DNA from: Hyphomonadaceae bacterium
GTDB taxonomy: Bacteria > Pseudomonadota > Alphaproteobacteria > Caulobacterales > Aquidulcibacteraceae
Assembly: GCA_022843225.1 (NCBI GenBank)
Contig: JALHOC010000001.1
Location: 118,874 to 182,873, forward strand
Reading direction: 5' to 3'
DNA: 64,000 nt
A model generated the notes under the pieces. It searched no databases. It had not been told where the DNA came from and worked only from the letters and a program-made list of their open reading frames with translations. Shown piece by piece: positions 37,322 to 47,811 of this stretch. Made by a program: the position numbers and the translations under genes. The stretch's first letter is position 1. Every line of letters starts with the position of its first letter.

Positions 37322-38688
37322 GCGCGCGGATTCTTCTTGCTGAGGACGACACATCGCTGCGGTTTGTTCTGTCGCAGGCGCTCGGTAAAGAGGGCTATGA
37401 CGTACGCGCAACCGGGAATGTCGCGACGCTTGCGAAGTGGGTGCGCGAAGGGGAGGGCGATCTCGTTCTGAGCGACGTCTACATGGGTGACGCGTGTGTC
37501 TTTGATGAACTGCCATCGATGCGGCTGGCGCGTCCTAATTTGCCTGTCATCGTCATGAGCGCGCAATCCACTGTGGCGACCGCCCTCTCCGCGACAGGCG
37601 CGGGCGCCTATGATTATGTCCCCAAGCCGTTTGATCTGGATGATCTGATAGGCGCTATCAGACGCGCGCTCGACAGCAAGCCGGACGCGAAGACACGCGC
37701 GGCGTCTGCGAAAGCCGAAAAAGAGGAGCGTCTGCCGCTGATCGGGCGCTCCGCTGCAATGCAGGAAGTCTATCGTGTGATGGCGCGTGTCGCCGCCACG
37801 GACGTCACTGTGCTGATCGAAGGCGAGAGCGGCGCGGGCAAAAAGCGCGTTGCGCGCGCTATTCACGAACATTCTAAGCGCGCACGCGGTCCGTTTGTTA
37901 GTTTGAGCCTCGCGGGCTTCTCCGCGGGCGAGATCGAGCCGGTCCTGTTTGCCAATGATGGCAAAATGGCCCAGGCGGCGGGCGGCACGTTACTCCTTGA
38001 GGATTTGGACGAACTCCCGGCGCCCGGGCAAACGCGCTTGGCGGGGCTGCTCAATACCGAGCGTGCGACCGTCGAGGGCGCGCGCATCATTGCGGCCTCG
38101 CAACGCAACCTCGCGCAGCTCGTGCGTCAGGGCGGCTTCCGCCAAGACTTGTTTTCACTGCTCAACATTGTCTCGATCCAATTGCCGCCTCTCCGTGACC
38201 GTCTCGAAGACGTCCCCGAACTTGCGCGCGCGTTCCTTGTGCGCGTGAGGAAGGAAAGCTTGGGCGACAAGTCGTTGGACGCCAGCGCCATCGAACGGCT
38301 CAAGAGCCATGCTTTCCCAGGCAACGTGCGCGAGCTTGAAAATTTGCTGCGTCGCGCGGCCATTCTCAGCCCCGCGCCTGTCATCACCGCGCGCGATATC
38401 GCCATCGAACTGGGCGCCTCGGCGCCACCGGCGCAAGAGAGCAGCCTGGGCTTTGAGCAAGCGGTCGCAGAGCGGGTCGCCGCTGAATTCACCTCCGCGA
38501 GCCCTAACGCGCCGGAGCCTGGCCTCTATGACCGCCTGCTGGCGGAGTTGGAGCGACCGCTGATTGTCCAGACCCTTGCTGCGACGCGCGGTAATCAAAT
38601 TCGCGCGGCGGCCATACTCGGCTTGAACAGAAACACCTTGCGGAAGAAAATTCAGAGCCTGGCGATCCCAACTGGACGTGGCGATTGA
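37318..38688 (+). CDS. ntrC: Response regulator NtrC lacking the GAFTGA loop
   Basis: Receiver domain (1-120, phospho-acceptor Asp53), AAA+ domain (about 140-370) and Fis-type helix-turn-helix (TRGNQIRAAAILGLNRNTLRKK). Walker A is GESGAGKK (169-176). Between VLFAND (209-214) and the Walker B region GGTLLLEDLDEL (222-233) only 7 residues remain, where sigma-54 activators have about 19 including GAFTGA. The loop that contacts sigma-54 is therefore missing, as is reported for Rhodobacter capsulatus NtrC, which works with sigma-70. The protein probably does not use sigma-54. Confidence 0.93.
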   Translation: MSARILLAEDDTSLRFVLSQALGKEGYDVRATGNVATLAKWVREGEGDLVLSDVYMGDACVFDELPSMRLARPNLPVIVMSAQSTVATALSATGAGAYDYVPKPFDLDDLIGAIRRALDSKPDAKTRAASAKAEKEERLPLIGRSAAMQEVYRVMARVAATDVTVLIEGESGAGKKRVARAIHEHSKRARGPFVSLSLAGFSAGEIEPVLFANDGKMAQAAGGTLLLEDLDELPAPGQTRLAGLLNTERATVEGARIIAASQRNLAQLVRQGGFRQDLFSLLNIVSIQLPPLRDRLEDVPELARAFLVRVRKESLGDKSLDASAIERLKSHAFPGNVRELENLLRRAAILSPAPVITARDIAIELGASAPPAQESSLGFEQAVAERVAAEFTSASPNAPEPGLYDRLLAELERPLIVQTLAATRGNQIRAAAILGLNRNTLRKKIQSLAIPTGRGD

Positions 38689-38736
38689 CGCAGGCGTGAT
38701 CCTGGGTCAACACCATGTGTCTTTACCGCAACATGG

Positions 38737-40983
38737 GTGCCCCCGGCCATGGTGCTGCCTTTCACCAGTGAACCCGCTGTCGCGGCGGTCCTCAGTGACC
38801 AGCCGCAAAGCCGAAGCGCCTTGGCGTTTGTGGTGGGCTTTAGCCTTGCCACGCTGCTCACAGCTGCCGCCACAATTGCGTTGCTTTTCGGTGACGGCCT
38901 CGCAGGAGAGGCCAACCAAACCATCCTCGCTTTTCTGCTCCTGAGCATCGCCCTATCCGCTGGATTGGCCGGGATATTCGTTCACCGATTGATGCGGGTC
39001 GCGCGTGGATGGCGACAAGCAGCGTCAGGCGCACGTTTGCACGTTCGGTTCGTGACGCTATTCGGGCTTGCGGCACTGGCGCCGGCGGTGATCGTCGCGG
39101 CCTTTCTTGGCTTCACCTTCAGTCAGGGCGTTGATCGGTGGTTCAGCGATCGCGTCGAAACCACGATCGAAAACGCAGCCGATGTCGGACGGGCCTACGT
39201 CGACATGGCCTCAGATGGCCTGTCCGGCGAGGTGGAGGCCATGGCCGTCGACCTTAACATTGCGCAGCGCGGGCTGGCTGAGGATCGTACCCGCTATCTC
39301 AACTTCCTCCAGGCGCAAGCGGCGCGTAGAGGCCTTGTCTCCGCCTTCGTCATTGCCTCCGATGGCCGCATTCTTGCCAATGCGCCTGATGAACCCGCTG
39401 TGGGTTTTGAAATACCGGCCGCCGACGCTTTTGCTGCGGCAGATGCAGGCAGCGTCAATGTCACATTCGCGGATGGCGCTGATCAAATCGTCGCACTGTA
39501 CCGCCTCGACGCCTATCGCGACGCCTACTTGCTCGTCACGCGGGCGGTCGCGCCAGGCATGGTAGAGCGATTGCGCGATTTCCGTCAGTCGGTGGCGGAG
39601 TATCGCGCTGCACGCGAACAACAAGACTCCCTGCGGACGCTTTTCGGACTAGCGTATCTTTCGGCCGCCTTGTTGCTCATACTCGGCGCGGGCTGGCTCG
39701 GTCTCAACAGCGCGACCCGCATCGCCGAACCGATCGGGAGATTGGTCGGCGCGGCGCGTCGTGTGGCGCTCGGTGATCTCAGCGCGCGAGTCGCGGTGGG
39801 CGAGGAGCGCGACGAAGTGGATACGCTCGCCACCGCTTTCAACCGCATGACGGCGCAATTGGAGACGCAGCGCCGCGATCTGGTCGCCGCGCAAGAGGAT
39901 GCAGAGACGCGCAGCCGTTTTATCGAGGCCGTGTTGGGCGGCGTGAGCGCGGGCGTGTTCGGACTCGATCGCGATGGTCGCATCACGGCGGCCAATCGCT
40001 CGGCGGCGCAATTGCTCGGACGCGGCGAAGAGCGCCTCGTTGGCAGACGCCTGGTCGATGCCGCGCCTGAGTTTGCTGAATTGCTCAACCAGCCTGCGCC
40101 CATGAGCGAAACCGCGCCGCAGCGCGTGGACCTGATGCGTGACGGCGGCTCGGTCAACTTGAGCGTCCGTATGAGCCCGGACGCCGAAGGCGGGCTGGTG
40201 CTCACCTTCGACGACATGACCAAGCTTATTTCCGCGCAACGGCAGGAGGCCTGGAAGGACGTTGCCCGTCGCATCGCGCACGAAATCAAAAACCCGCTCA
40301 CGCCGATCCAGCTCTCAGCGGAGCGCTTGAAGCGCAAATATGCGGACGAGATCACCTCTGATCGTGACACGTTCGTCAAATGCGCAGACACCATCCTGCG
40401 GCAGGTGAGCGACATCGGGCGCATGGTCGATGAATTCTCATCGTTCGCGCGGATGCCCGCGCCGCGCATGGCGTTCGCGGACATGAGCGAGGTGGCGCGT
40501 TCGACGGTGTTTGCCCAACGTCTTGCCTTCGCGGATATGCGCGTCGAGGTCGAAGGCGCAGACACGCCTATCGGACTTGTTGGCGACGAACGCTTGATCG
40601 GCCAGGCTCTGCTCAACCTCATCAAAAACGCGGCCGAGAGCGTTCAAGCCCGGCGCGCGCGAGACGGCGAACCCAAAGAGGGTTTTGTGCTATTGCGGCT
40701 GCGCGATCTCGACTTCGGGGTGCAGTTCGAAGTGATCGATAACGGCCTCGGCTTTCCGGAAAAGGATCGCCACCGCCTGATCGAGCCGTATGTCACGACG
40801 CGCGCGAAAGGAGCTGGCCTCGGTCTCGCTATCGTCGCGCGCATTGTCGAAGACCACGGCGGCTTGATTGAACTGGACGATGCGCCTGGAGCTGGGCCCG
40901 GCGCCATCGTTCGCTTTGTACTTCCCAAACGCGGCGAGGAACCGGCTGACCTCGCCGCCGAAACCGATGCAGGAGCATCCTGA
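38737..40983 (+). CDS. ntrY: Membrane histidine kinase NtrY
   Basis: A 748-residue sensor with three early membrane helices (about 28-50, 60-80, 105-128), a periplasmic part of about 160 residues, a fourth helix (about 300-320), HAMP, a PAS domain (about 390-480), the H-box RRIAHEIKNPLTPIQ with His515, and an ATPase domain (NLIKNAAESV, DNGLGFP, KGAGLGLAIVARIV). NtrY with NtrX responds to redox or nitrogen state in alphaproteobacteria. GTG at 38737 is used; an ATG at 38749 is equally possible. Its TGA overlaps the ntrX ATG. Confidence 0.94.
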   Translation: MPPAMVLPFTSEPAVAAVLSDQPQSRSALAFVVGFSLATLLTAAATIALLFGDGLAGEANQTILAFLLLSIALSAGLAGIFVHRLMRVARGWRQAASGARLHVRFVTLFGLAALAPAVIVAAFLGFTFSQGVDRWFSDRVETTIENAADVGRAYVDMASDGLSGEVEAMAVDLNIAQRGLAEDRTRYLNFLQAQAARRGLVSAFVIASDGRILANAPDEPAVGFEIPAADAFAAADAGSVNVTFADGADQIVALYRLDAYRDAYLLVTRAVAPGMVERLRDFRQSVAEYRAAREQQDSLRTLFGLAYLSAALLLILGAGWLGLNSATRIAEPIGRLVGAARRVALGDLSARVAVGEERDEVDTLATAFNRMTAQLETQRRDLVAAQEDAETRSRFIEAVLGGVSAGVFGLDRDGRITAANRSAAQLLGRGEERLVGRRLVDAAPEFAELLNQPAPMSETAPQRVDLMRDGGSVNLSVRMSPDAEGGLVLTFDDMTKLISAQRQEAWKDVARRIAHEIKNPLTPIQLSAERLKRKYADEITSDRDTFVKCADTILRQVSDIGRMVDEFSSFARMPAPRMAFADMSEVARSTVFAQRLAFADMRVEVEGADTPIGLVGDERLIGQALLNLIKNAAESVQARRARDGEPKEGFVLLRLRDLDFGVQFEVIDNGLGFPEKDRHRLIEPYVTTRAKGAGLGLAIVARIVEDHGGLIELDDAPGAGPGAIVRFVLPKRGEEPADLAAETDAGAS

Positions 40984-42377
40984 TGGCGTCCGACATATTG
41001 GTCATCGACGACGAAGCCGACATCCGGGACTTGGTCTCCGGAATCCTTGAAGACGACGGCCACCAGGTCCGCGCCGCGCGCGACGCCGATGAGGCGCTCG
41101 ATGCGTTCCGTAAGCGCAAGCCGAGTTTGGTCGTGCTCGATATCTGGCTTCAAGGCAGCCGGCTCGATGGCCTTGAGCTGCTCACGCTGTTCAAAGAAAC
41201 CGATGCCGACCTTCCCGTGATTGTCATTTCCGGCCATGGCACGATCGAAACGGCGGTCGCCGCGATCCGCAAAGGCGCTTACGATTTCGTGGAGAAGCCC
41301 TTCACAGCCGATCGCTTGATGCTTGTCGTGCAACGCGCACTGGAAACGTCACGGCTCAAGCGCGAGAATTTTGAACTCAAAGCACGGTCGGCCGCAAGTG
41401 AGCATCTGATCGGCTCCTCCGCCGTTATGAGCGCGCTGCGCAACTCCATTGATCGGGTAGCGCAGACGAACTCGCGCGTACTCGTCTCTGGCCCTGCCGG
41501 CGCCGGCAAGGAATTGGTCGCGCGGTTGCTGCACGAACGCAGCCCGCGCTCGGCCGGGCCATTCGTGGCGATCAATGCGGCATCGATCGCGCCGGAGCGA
41601 ATGGAGAGTGAGATTTTCGGCGAGGAGGGGCCTGACGGGCGTCCGCGCAAAACCGGCGTCTTCGAACTCGCGCATGGCGGCACGCTCTTTCTCGACGAGG
41701 TGGGCGACATGCCGGTGGAGACACAAGCGAAAATCTTGCGTGTGTTGATCGACCAACGATTTCGCCGCCTCAACGGCTCCACCGACGTTCAAGTCAATGT
41801 GCGTGTTGTGTCATCGACCTCACGCGACCTCCGCGTTGACATCGAGCAGCAGCGCTTCCGCGAAGATCTGTTCCATCGCCTCAACGTCGTGCCGCTGCGT
41901 GCGCCAAGCCTTTCGGAGCGGCGCGAGGACATTCCTGAGCTCGCCGGGTACTTCGTTGGTCGTTTGGCGGGCATGTCCGGCGTGCCCGCGCGCCAGATCG
42001 GAGAGGACGCGCTGGCGGCGCTGCAGGCCGCCGACTGGCCGGGTAATGTTCGTCAGCTGCGCAATGTCATCGAACGCATTCTCATCTTGGCGACGGGGGA
42101 CGCCGCTTCGCCGGTGACCATGGACACGCTCCCGCCCGATGCGTGGCCGCAATCGGGCATGGCGAAGGCCGATGGCTTGCAGGAGGTGATCGCGCTGCCT
42201 TTGCGGGACGCGCGTGAGCGTTTTGAGCGCGAGTATCTGAACGTGCAGATCACGCGGTTCGGCGGCAACATTTCGCGGACCGCCGCCTTCATCGGCATGG
42301 AGCGCTCAGCCCTCCACCGCAAACTGAAATCGCTTGGCGTGGAAGCGCCCGGTCGTGGCGGCCTAGACGGCGAATGA
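40983..42377 (+). CDS. ntrX: Response regulator NtrX
   Basis: The 464 residues comprise a receiver domain with Asp53 (VVLDIWLQGSRLDG, typical of NtrX), an AAA+ domain with Walker A SGPAGAGKE and Walker B TLFLDEVGDMP, and a C-terminal helix-turn-helix (GGNISRTAAFIGMERSALHRKLKSL). In place of GAFTGA the loop reads GPDGRPRKTG, so it also seems unable to contact sigma-54. NtrX controls respiration and cell-envelope genes in relatives. Overlaps ntrY and the aminotransferase gene. Confidence 0.94.
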   Translation: MASDILVIDDEADIRDLVSGILEDDGHQVRAARDADEALDAFRKRKPSLVVLDIWLQGSRLDGLELLTLFKETDADLPVIVISGHGTIETAVAAIRKGAYDFVEKPFTADRLMLVVQRALETSRLKRENFELKARSAASEHLIGSSAVMSALRNSIDRVAQTNSRVLVSGPAGAGKELVARLLHERSPRSAGPFVAINAASIAPERMESEIFGEEGPDGRPRKTGVFELAHGGTLFLDEVGDMPVETQAKILRVLIDQRFRRLNGSTDVQVNVRVVSSTSRDLRVDIEQQRFREDLFHRLNVVPLRAPSLSERREDIPELAGYFVGRLAGMSGVPARQIGEDALAALQAADWPGNVRQLRNVIERILILATGDAASPVTMDTLPPDAWPQSGMAKADGLQEVIALPLRDARERFEREYLNVQITRFGGNISRTAAFIGMERSALHRKLKSLGVEAPGRGGLDGE

Positions 42378-43231
42378 CCGAGATCGCTTACGTCAATGGC
42401 GCCTACGCGCCAGTGCGGAGCGCGGCGGTGTCCATCCTGGATCGCGGCTTTCAGTTTGGCGACGCTGTGTACGAAGTCTGGCCTGTTCGCGGCGGCAAAT
42501 TGCGCGACGCCGACGCTCATCTCTTGCGCTTGTGGCGTTCATTGCGGGAGCTCCGTATCCCCGCGCCGATGAGCGAGGCGGCGTTGCGCCTGGTGCTTGA
42601 AGAGGTAAGGCGGCGAAACCGCGTCGGTTTCGGAATTGTGTATCTGCAAATCAGCCGCGGCGCTGCCCCCCGCGATCACGCGTTTCCTGCGCCAGCCGTC
42701 ACGCCGACCCTAGTGATCACCGCAAAGACTTTGGATCGCAGCGCCTTCGAAAAACGGGTGACCGAAGGCGTCAAAGTCATCACCGTGCCGGATATCCGTT
42801 GGGCGCGCCGGGATATCAAATCGGTGAACCTGTTGCCTAACGCGCTTGCGCGTCAGGCTGCCAAGGAAGCTGGCGCATTTGAAGCCTGGTTGGTTGACGA
42901 TGAGGGATACATAACGGAGGCGACGGCGTCTAACGCGTGGATTGTTGACGCCGATGGCCAGCTGCGGACGCGCGGGCTTTCAAACGATATCCTGCATGGC
43001 GTGACGCGCGCTAAGCTGATCGAGATCGCACGCGAGCGCCAAATCCAGGTGGTCGAGACGCCATTCACAATTGCAGAGGCCAAAGCCGCGCGCGAAGCCT
43101 TTATCAGCGCCGCCACCAATCCAGCGACCCCAGTGGTCGCCATTGATGGGGCGATGATCGGCGATGGGCGCCCTGGTCCGATCACAAAGTCGCTGCGTGA
43201 CGCCTATTTGGGCACGGAATCAGCGGAGTAG
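42374..43231 (+). CDS. dat: D-amino acid transaminase (class IV aminotransferase)
   Basis: PLP enzyme of fold type IV, 285 residues: [16 protein letters not shown] near residue 25, the PLP lysine in [15 protein letters not shown] (about 140-154), and [11 protein letters not shown]. It likely makes D-glutamate or D-alanine from 2-oxo acids for cell wall. The ATG overlaps the ntrX stop, so it belongs to the ntr operon. Position between ntrX and hfq is usual in alphaproteobacteria. Confidence 0.9.
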   Translation: MTEIAYVNGAYAPVRSAAVSILDRGFQFGDAVYEVWPVRGGKLRDADAHLLRLWRSLRELRIPAPMSEAALRLVLEEVRRRNRVGFGIVYLQISRGAAPRDHAFPAPAVTPTLVITAKTLDRSAFEKRVTEGVKVITVPDIRWARRDIKSVNLLPNALARQAAKEAGAFEAWLVDDEGYITEATASNAWIVDADGQLRTRGLSNDILHGVTRAKLIEIARERQIQVVETPFTIAEAKAAREAFISAATNPATPVVAIDGAMIGDGRPGPITKSLRDAYLGTESAE

Positions 43232-43328
43232 GGGCCCTGCCCTGCTTCGGGTTGTGGCGCGCGCAAGGGCAGCCTATGCTTGGCCATGTAGCCGCGCATC
43301 TTCGTCGCGGCGCTATAAAACTTCAAAC

Positions 43329-43592
43329 ATGGTGGAGCCCATGGAGAAAAAGCAGAACCTGCAGGACACGTTTCTCAACGCAGTCCGCAAAGCCAAGACA
43401 CCGCTCACGATCTTCCTCGTCAACGGCGTCAAACTCTCCGGCGTGGTAACCTGGTTCGACAATTTCTGCGTCCTCCTGCGCCGCGACGGCCAGGTGCAGC
43501 TTGTCTACAAGCACGCCATCTCCACCATCATGCCGGGCGCGCCCGTGCAATTGCATGAAATCGACAAAGCCATTGAAGACGACCACGACTGA
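43329..43592 (+). CDS. hfq: RNA chaperone Hfq
   Basis: Hexameric Sm-like protein that pairs small RNAs with mRNAs. The 87 residues contain [29 protein letters not shown] (Sm1) and [12 protein letters not shown] (Sm2). Two starts are possible, ATG 43329 and ATG 43341; GGAG (43334-43337) is very close to the second. The end overlaps the start of hflX. Confidence 0.95.
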   Translation: MVEPMEKKQNLQDTFLNAVRKAKTPLTIFLVNGVKLSGVVTWFDNFCVLLRRDGQVQLVYKHAISTIMPGAPVQLHEIDKAIEDDHD

Positions 43593-44928
43593 ACCACCGC
43601 CCTTAGACCTCAACCGCGCCATCGTCCTGCGTCCCATCGCAGGCGCCGATGGGAGTGGCATCGCGACACAAGCCAGGCTTGCGGAAGCCGCCGGTCTGGC
43701 GAGAGCGCTTGGCTTGGAGGTCGCCCAGGCCGACGCCGTACCGCTCCGCCAGATCAGTCCACGCACCTACTTTGGCGGCGGCCGTGTTGAGCGCATGAAG
43801 GCAGAATCCGAAGCGCTCGGCGCCGGCGTGATCGTGATCGATGCGCCGCTCTCACCCGTGCAGCAGCGGAATCTCGAGCAGGATGTCGGCGTCAAGGTGA
43901 TGGATCGCACCGGGCTCATCCTGGAGATATTCGGTCTGCGCGCGCGCACCAAGGAAGGTAAGCTGCAGGTCGAGCTGGCGCGCCAGGGTTACGAGCGTTC
44001 ACGCTTGGTGCGCACATGGACGCACTTGGAGCGGCAACGCGGCGGCTTGGGCAAAACGGGCGGCCCTGGCGAAACCCAAATCGAGTTGGATCGCCGCATC
44101 ATCGCTGAGCGCATTATCAAGCTGAAGCGAGAGCTCGAGGATGTTCGCCGAACGCGCGGCCTACAACGCCGCGCGCGTGCGCGCGCCGGCCTGCCGGCGG
44201 TGGTGCTCGTCGGTTACACTAATGCTGGAAAATCGACGCTGTTCAATCGGCTAACTCAGGCAGGCGTGTTGGCGCAAGATATGCTGTTTGCCACGCTCGA
44301 TCCGACGGCGCGCCAGGTGAAACTGCCGAGCGGCCGCGCCGTGATCATGAGCGACACGGTAGGCTTCATCTCCGATCTGCCGCACGAATTGGTCGAGGCG
44401 TTCCGTGCGACTTTGGAAGCCGTCACCGAAGCGGATTTGCTGTTGCACGTGCGCGACGTCGCCAGCCCCGACAGCGAGCAGCAGCGCGTGGATGTGCTCA
44501 ACGTGTTGGCGCAGCTGGCGAAGGATGCCCACGGCAAATCGCCGCCCGTTCTTGAAGTCTGGAACAAGATCGACGACCTCGACGCCGCGACGCGCGAGGC
44601 GCGTTTGCGACGGACGTTCAAGGCTAGCGAGGGGGAGGGCGCGACCCTACCCCCTGTCGCGATCTCGGCGGTGACCGGGGAGGGGATGGACGCCCTGCTC
44701 GCTGCAATCGATCGCGCGGCCTTCTCCGCCACGCGCACGATCACCCTGACCCTCTCCCCGGAACAAGGCAGACTGCGCGCGCAAATCGCCGCTGCGGGGC
44801 GTATTCTTGAAGAAGCGACCGACGATGAGGGTAACATCACGCTGAAGGCGGATTTGCTTGTGGCTGACGCCGAGCGCTTTGCGCCCATCGAGCCCCTCCC
44901 GGAAGAAGCGAAGCAGGCGGCGGAGTAG
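43555..44928 (+). CDS. hflX: Ribosome-associated GTPase HflX
   Basis: Rescues stalled or stress-damaged ribosomes by splitting them. The 457 residues have the N-terminal HflX domain ([11 protein letters not shown], a Gly-rich stretch [19 protein letters not shown]) and a TRAFAC GTPase domain: G1 [10 protein letters not shown]3 [18 protein letters not shown]4 NKIDD. The start is not certain; ATG 43555 overlaps hfq by 38 bp and gives a Thr/Pro-rich lead. A short G/C-rich palindromic patch is at 44626-44656 ([12 protein letters not shown]). Standard order hfq-hflX. Confidence 0.94.
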   Translation: MKSTKPLKTTTTEPPPLDLNRAIVLRPIAGADGSGIATQARLAEAAGLARALGLEVAQADAVPLRQISPRTYFGGGRVERMKAESEALGAGVIVIDAPLSPVQQRNLEQDVGVKVMDRTGLILEIFGLRARTKEGKLQVELARQGYERSRLVRTWTHLERQRGGLGKTGGPGETQIELDRRIIAERIIKLKRELEDVRRTRGLQRRARARAGLPAVVLVGYTNAGKSTLFNRLTQAGVLAQDMLFATLDPTARQVKLPSGRAVIMSDTVGFISDLPHELVEAFRATLEAVTEADLLLHVRDVASPDSEQQRVDVLNVLAQLAKDAHGKSPPVLEVWNKIDDLDAATREARLRRTFKASEGEGATLPPVAISAVTGEGMDALLAAIDRAAFSATRTITLTLSPEQGRLRAQIAAAGRILEEATDDEGNITLKADLLVADAERFAPIEPLPEEAKQAAE

Positions 44929-44951
44929 TCCGCTGGTCGAAGCGCTTGGCT

Positions 44952-46364
44952 TCAACTCAGCCGCTCCAGCAACTCCGCCGCGAACGTGCTCAGGGTGTCG
45001 TCGCGGGCGCCCATAATGAGGATGCGATCTCCAGCTTCGGCGAATTCGATCAGCTTGTCGCCGCATGCCGCGCGTTCGGCGAACGCGAGCGCCTGTAGCC
45101 CACGCGCGCGCACGCCCGCCGCGATGTGTTCGCTGGTCACCGCGCGATCGACTGTGCCGCCGAAATAGACCGGGTCGGGCATGATCAACACGTCGTCTTC
45201 GGCCATGTTGGCGACGAAACAATCGACGAATTCGTGGCGCATGAGCTTGAGTGGCCCGTAGCCGTGCGGCTGGAACATAATCAGCAGACGGCCGGGGAAC
45301 GCGTGCAGCGTTTTGAGCGTTGCCGCGATCTTGTCGGGGTTGTGGGCGAAGTCGTCGATCAGGCTGATGCCGCCGGCTGTGCCCACGACCTCCAAACGCC
45401 GCTTCGTACCGCAAAACCCCTCGATCGCCTCCGCAGCATCCTTCAACGACAACCCATACGCCCGCGCCGCCGAGAGCGCAGCCAGCGCGTTCGACACATT
45501 GTGTTCGCCCGGCACATCTAGATCGATGCTGGCGCTCTGGCGTGTGTCCTTCTCCAACACATCGAACGTGACGCCAGCCGGCTTGAGGCGGATCGCGGCG
45601 CAATGCAGATCAGCGAGGCCCGAGCGTAAACTGAAGGTGCGTGTGCGGACCTTGGCGCTCATCACCAATTTCGCTGTCTCTTCGTTGTCGAGATTGAGCA
45701 CGGCGACATCCGACTTGCCGACGAAAGCAGCGAACAGCGCGCGCAACTCGTCCATGCTCTTGTGATCGAGCGCGATGTTGTTAACGACCGCGATTGTAGG
45801 CTCGTAGCGCGCAATCGAGCCGTCGCTCTCATCCACCTCACTCACGAATGCGTCGCCATTGCCCACCAGCGCTGAGGCGAACAGGGCGTCGGGCGTGACG
45901 AAGTTCTTCATCACAGCGCCATTCATCACCGTGGGATCACGGCCCGCGCGGTGGAGCATCCAGGCGATCATCGCCGTGGTAGTGGATTTACCGCTGGTGC
46001 CAGCCACGCCGATGCGCACCTTGGCGGCGTTGAAGAGCTCCGCCAGCAGCTCTGGGCGCTTCATGTCGCGCGCACCGACGGCTTTCGCGGTCACTACATC
46101 TCCAACGGTGTCTTCCACAGCCGCAGAGCGCACCAAGATCTGCTCGGCGCTAACGATGCCGGAACCATCCTGCGGGAAGAGGGCGATCCCCTGCGCGTTC
46201 AAATACTCGAACTTCGCCCCCAATCGGCCTTGGTCCAGCGAGCGGTCCGATCCCGCCACCTCGAACCCGCGCGCGCGCAGGATCAGCGCCAGCGGTAGCA
46301 TGCCAGAGCCGCCGATACCGCTCATGAAATAGGATTTGGCTGAACTGATCTTTGCCTGACTCAT
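44952..46364 (-). CDS. MurC-like Mur ligase, perhaps muropeptide recycling
   Basis: ATP-dependent Mur ligase of 470 residues: GIGGSGM dinucleotide-like start, P-loop GTSGKSTTT (standard is GTHGKT), VDESDGS, NNIALDH, and [20 protein letters not shown] (usual is HHP). By eye it is nearer MurC than Mpl, but a canonical MurC would be in the dcw cluster, and here it is divergent from an LD-carboxypeptidase. A role in recycling (joining tripeptide to UDP-MurNAc, as Mpl does) is an inference. A 53-bp spacer to ldcA probably holds both promoters. Confidence 0.82.
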   Translation of the reverse strand: MSQAKISSAKSYFMSGIGGSGMLPLALILRARGFEVAGSDRSLDQGRLGAKFEYLNAQGIALFPQDGSGIVSAEQILVRSAAVEDTVGDVVTAKAVGARDMKRPELLAELFNAAKVRIGVAGTSGKSTTTAMIAWMLHRAGRDPTVMNGAVMKNFVTPDALFASALVGNGDAFVSEVDESDGSIARYEPTIAVVNNIALDHKSMDELRALFAAFVGKSDVAVLNLDNEETAKLVMSAKVRTRTFSLRSGLADLHCAAIRLKPAGVTFDVLEKDTRQSASIDLDVPGEHNVSNALAALSAARAYGLSLKDAAEAIEGFCGTKRRLEVVGTAGGISLIDDFAHNPDKIAATLKTLHAFPGRLLIMFQPHGYGPLKLMRHEFVDCFVANMAEDDVLIMPDPVYFGGTVDRAVTSEHIAAGVRARGLQALAFAERAACGDKLIEFAEAGDRILIMGARDDTLSTFAAELLERLS

Positions 46365-46417
46365 CGCGCAAGGTTATGAGGACAAACAGCGGCAGACGGC
46401 AAGGATAGCGACCCAGC

Positions 46418-47257
46418 ATGGCCCCATCGCTTCGCATTGGCGTGGTCGCGCCCGGCACGCGCATCGATCGCGAGCTCGCCGAGCGTGTGACGCGCTTCGC
46501 CGCGGATTGCTTTCTTGATCGCGCGCCTGAGATCGTTTTTCATCCGCAATGTTTCCTGAGCGCCGGGCATTTTGCCGGCGACGATGACGCGCGCGCGGCC
46601 GCGCTGGTGGAGTACGCGAACGATCCGAGCTTCAACGCCATCTGGTTCGCGCGCGGCGGGTATGGCGCGTGCCGCATAGCGGAGCAGGCGATCGCGCGGC
46701 TGAACGACAATGCACGCGCGAAAACCTATCTCGGCTATTCCGACGCGGGCGCGCTGCTGGGCGGGCTTTACGCACAAGGCTTCACGAACCTCGCGCACGG
46801 GCCGATGCCGGTGGACATGATCCGGCCGGGCGGGGAGGGCGCGGTGAAGCGGGCTTTGGCCTGGCTGATCGAGCGCGCGCCGGAGAGCGTCGAGCTGGGC
46901 GTGATGTTCGACGGCAAAACCGCCGCGTTCAACATCATGGTGCTGCACGCAATTCTCGGCACGCCGCTGGAGCCTGACCTGGCCGGCCATGTGCTGATGC
47001 TGGAGGACGTGGGGGAGTATCTTTATCGGCTGGACCGCGCCCTCTTCGCCATCACCTCTTCGCCCAACATCCGGCGCGTGAAGGGGATCAAGCTTGGGCG
47101 GTTGTCTGAAGTGCCGGAAAACGACAAGCCGTTTGGCGCGAGCGATGTCGAGATGATCCAATATTGGTGCAAGCGCGCGGGGATCGCTTATCTCGGTCGC
47201 GCCGACATCGGCCACGATATCGAGAACAAGATTGTGCCGTTTGGAGCGAGCACTTAA
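46418..47257 (+). CDS. ldcA: LD-carboxypeptidase (peptidase S66)
   Basis: Removes the terminal D-Ala from tetrapeptides released during cell-wall turnover. The 279 residues carry the S66 features: WFARGGYGACRI, nucleophile Ser108 in GYSDAGALL, Glu in LMLEDVGE and His in DIGHDIENKIVPFG. No signal peptide, as in the cytoplasmic recycling enzyme. Divergent from the Mur ligase. Confidence 0.92.
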   Translation: MAPSLRIGVVAPGTRIDRELAERVTRFAADCFLDRAPEIVFHPQCFLSAGHFAGDDDARAAALVEYANDPSFNAIWFARGGYGACRIAEQAIARLNDNARAKTYLGYSDAGALLGGLYAQGFTNLAHGPMPVDMIRPGGEGAVKRALAWLIERAPESVELGVMFDGKTAAFNIMVLHAILGTPLEPDLAGHVLMLEDVGEYLYRLDRALFAITSSPNIRRVKGIKLGRLSEVPENDKPFGASDVEMIQYWCKRAGIAYLGRADIGHDIENKIVPFGAST

Positions 47258-47811
47258 TCAAGACGCGCGCCCGCCTCCGGCGATCCGGGTTTGCATTTCA
47301 CGTTCGCTCCCAGATTGGGAGGCGGGGCGCGCGGCGCGCGCTGAGGTCGTCTCAAAGGGAATGCGTGGTTCCATTGCTGAACCCACGCCCGCGCACGCGG
47401 CGCGCCCCGTTAGCGTTCGTTCTTCGCCGGATGCGGGTTTACAGGACTTTTTCAGTGGATGGGCGCAGTCGAAACCGCACCGTCCGAGCCCCGTTCGCGT
47501 GCAGTCCTCGTCTCGAAAAACGCGATTCGAGACAATTGGCATGGTCCGCGTCGACGCTTAGGTCCACCCCGCATTGCCGGTTCCGTGTGCAGAATGGTCC
47601 GACCCATCCTGGATCCCGCGGTTTGCATCCCCAGCGGCACTCACACCGAACGTCGCCCTGACATCTCGAAGTTTCGGAGCTCTCGAAATCCTCCCGTGTC
47701 AAAGCGCGACCACTTTATAACGCGCTCAACTCGGTCGGATTGATTTTTGTACAAGCCGGTTCTGCAAGGGATTTCGCGCGATTCTCGCGGGATTGGGGTG
47801 GAGAAATCCCC
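47258..47811. other. 554-bp region without a recognisable gene
   Basis: Lies between convergent genes. Open frames here are short and compositionally poor. Notable structure: a perfect 8-bp hairpin GTCTCGAA/TTCGAGAC near 47510-47533, and a GGGATTTC/GAAATCCC pair near 47768-47811. On the minus strand TTTGACA precedes GGGAGGATTTCG. I see no tRNA, SRP RNA, RNase P or tmRNA signature. An unrecognised small RNA or a dead gene are both possible. Confidence 0.5.
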
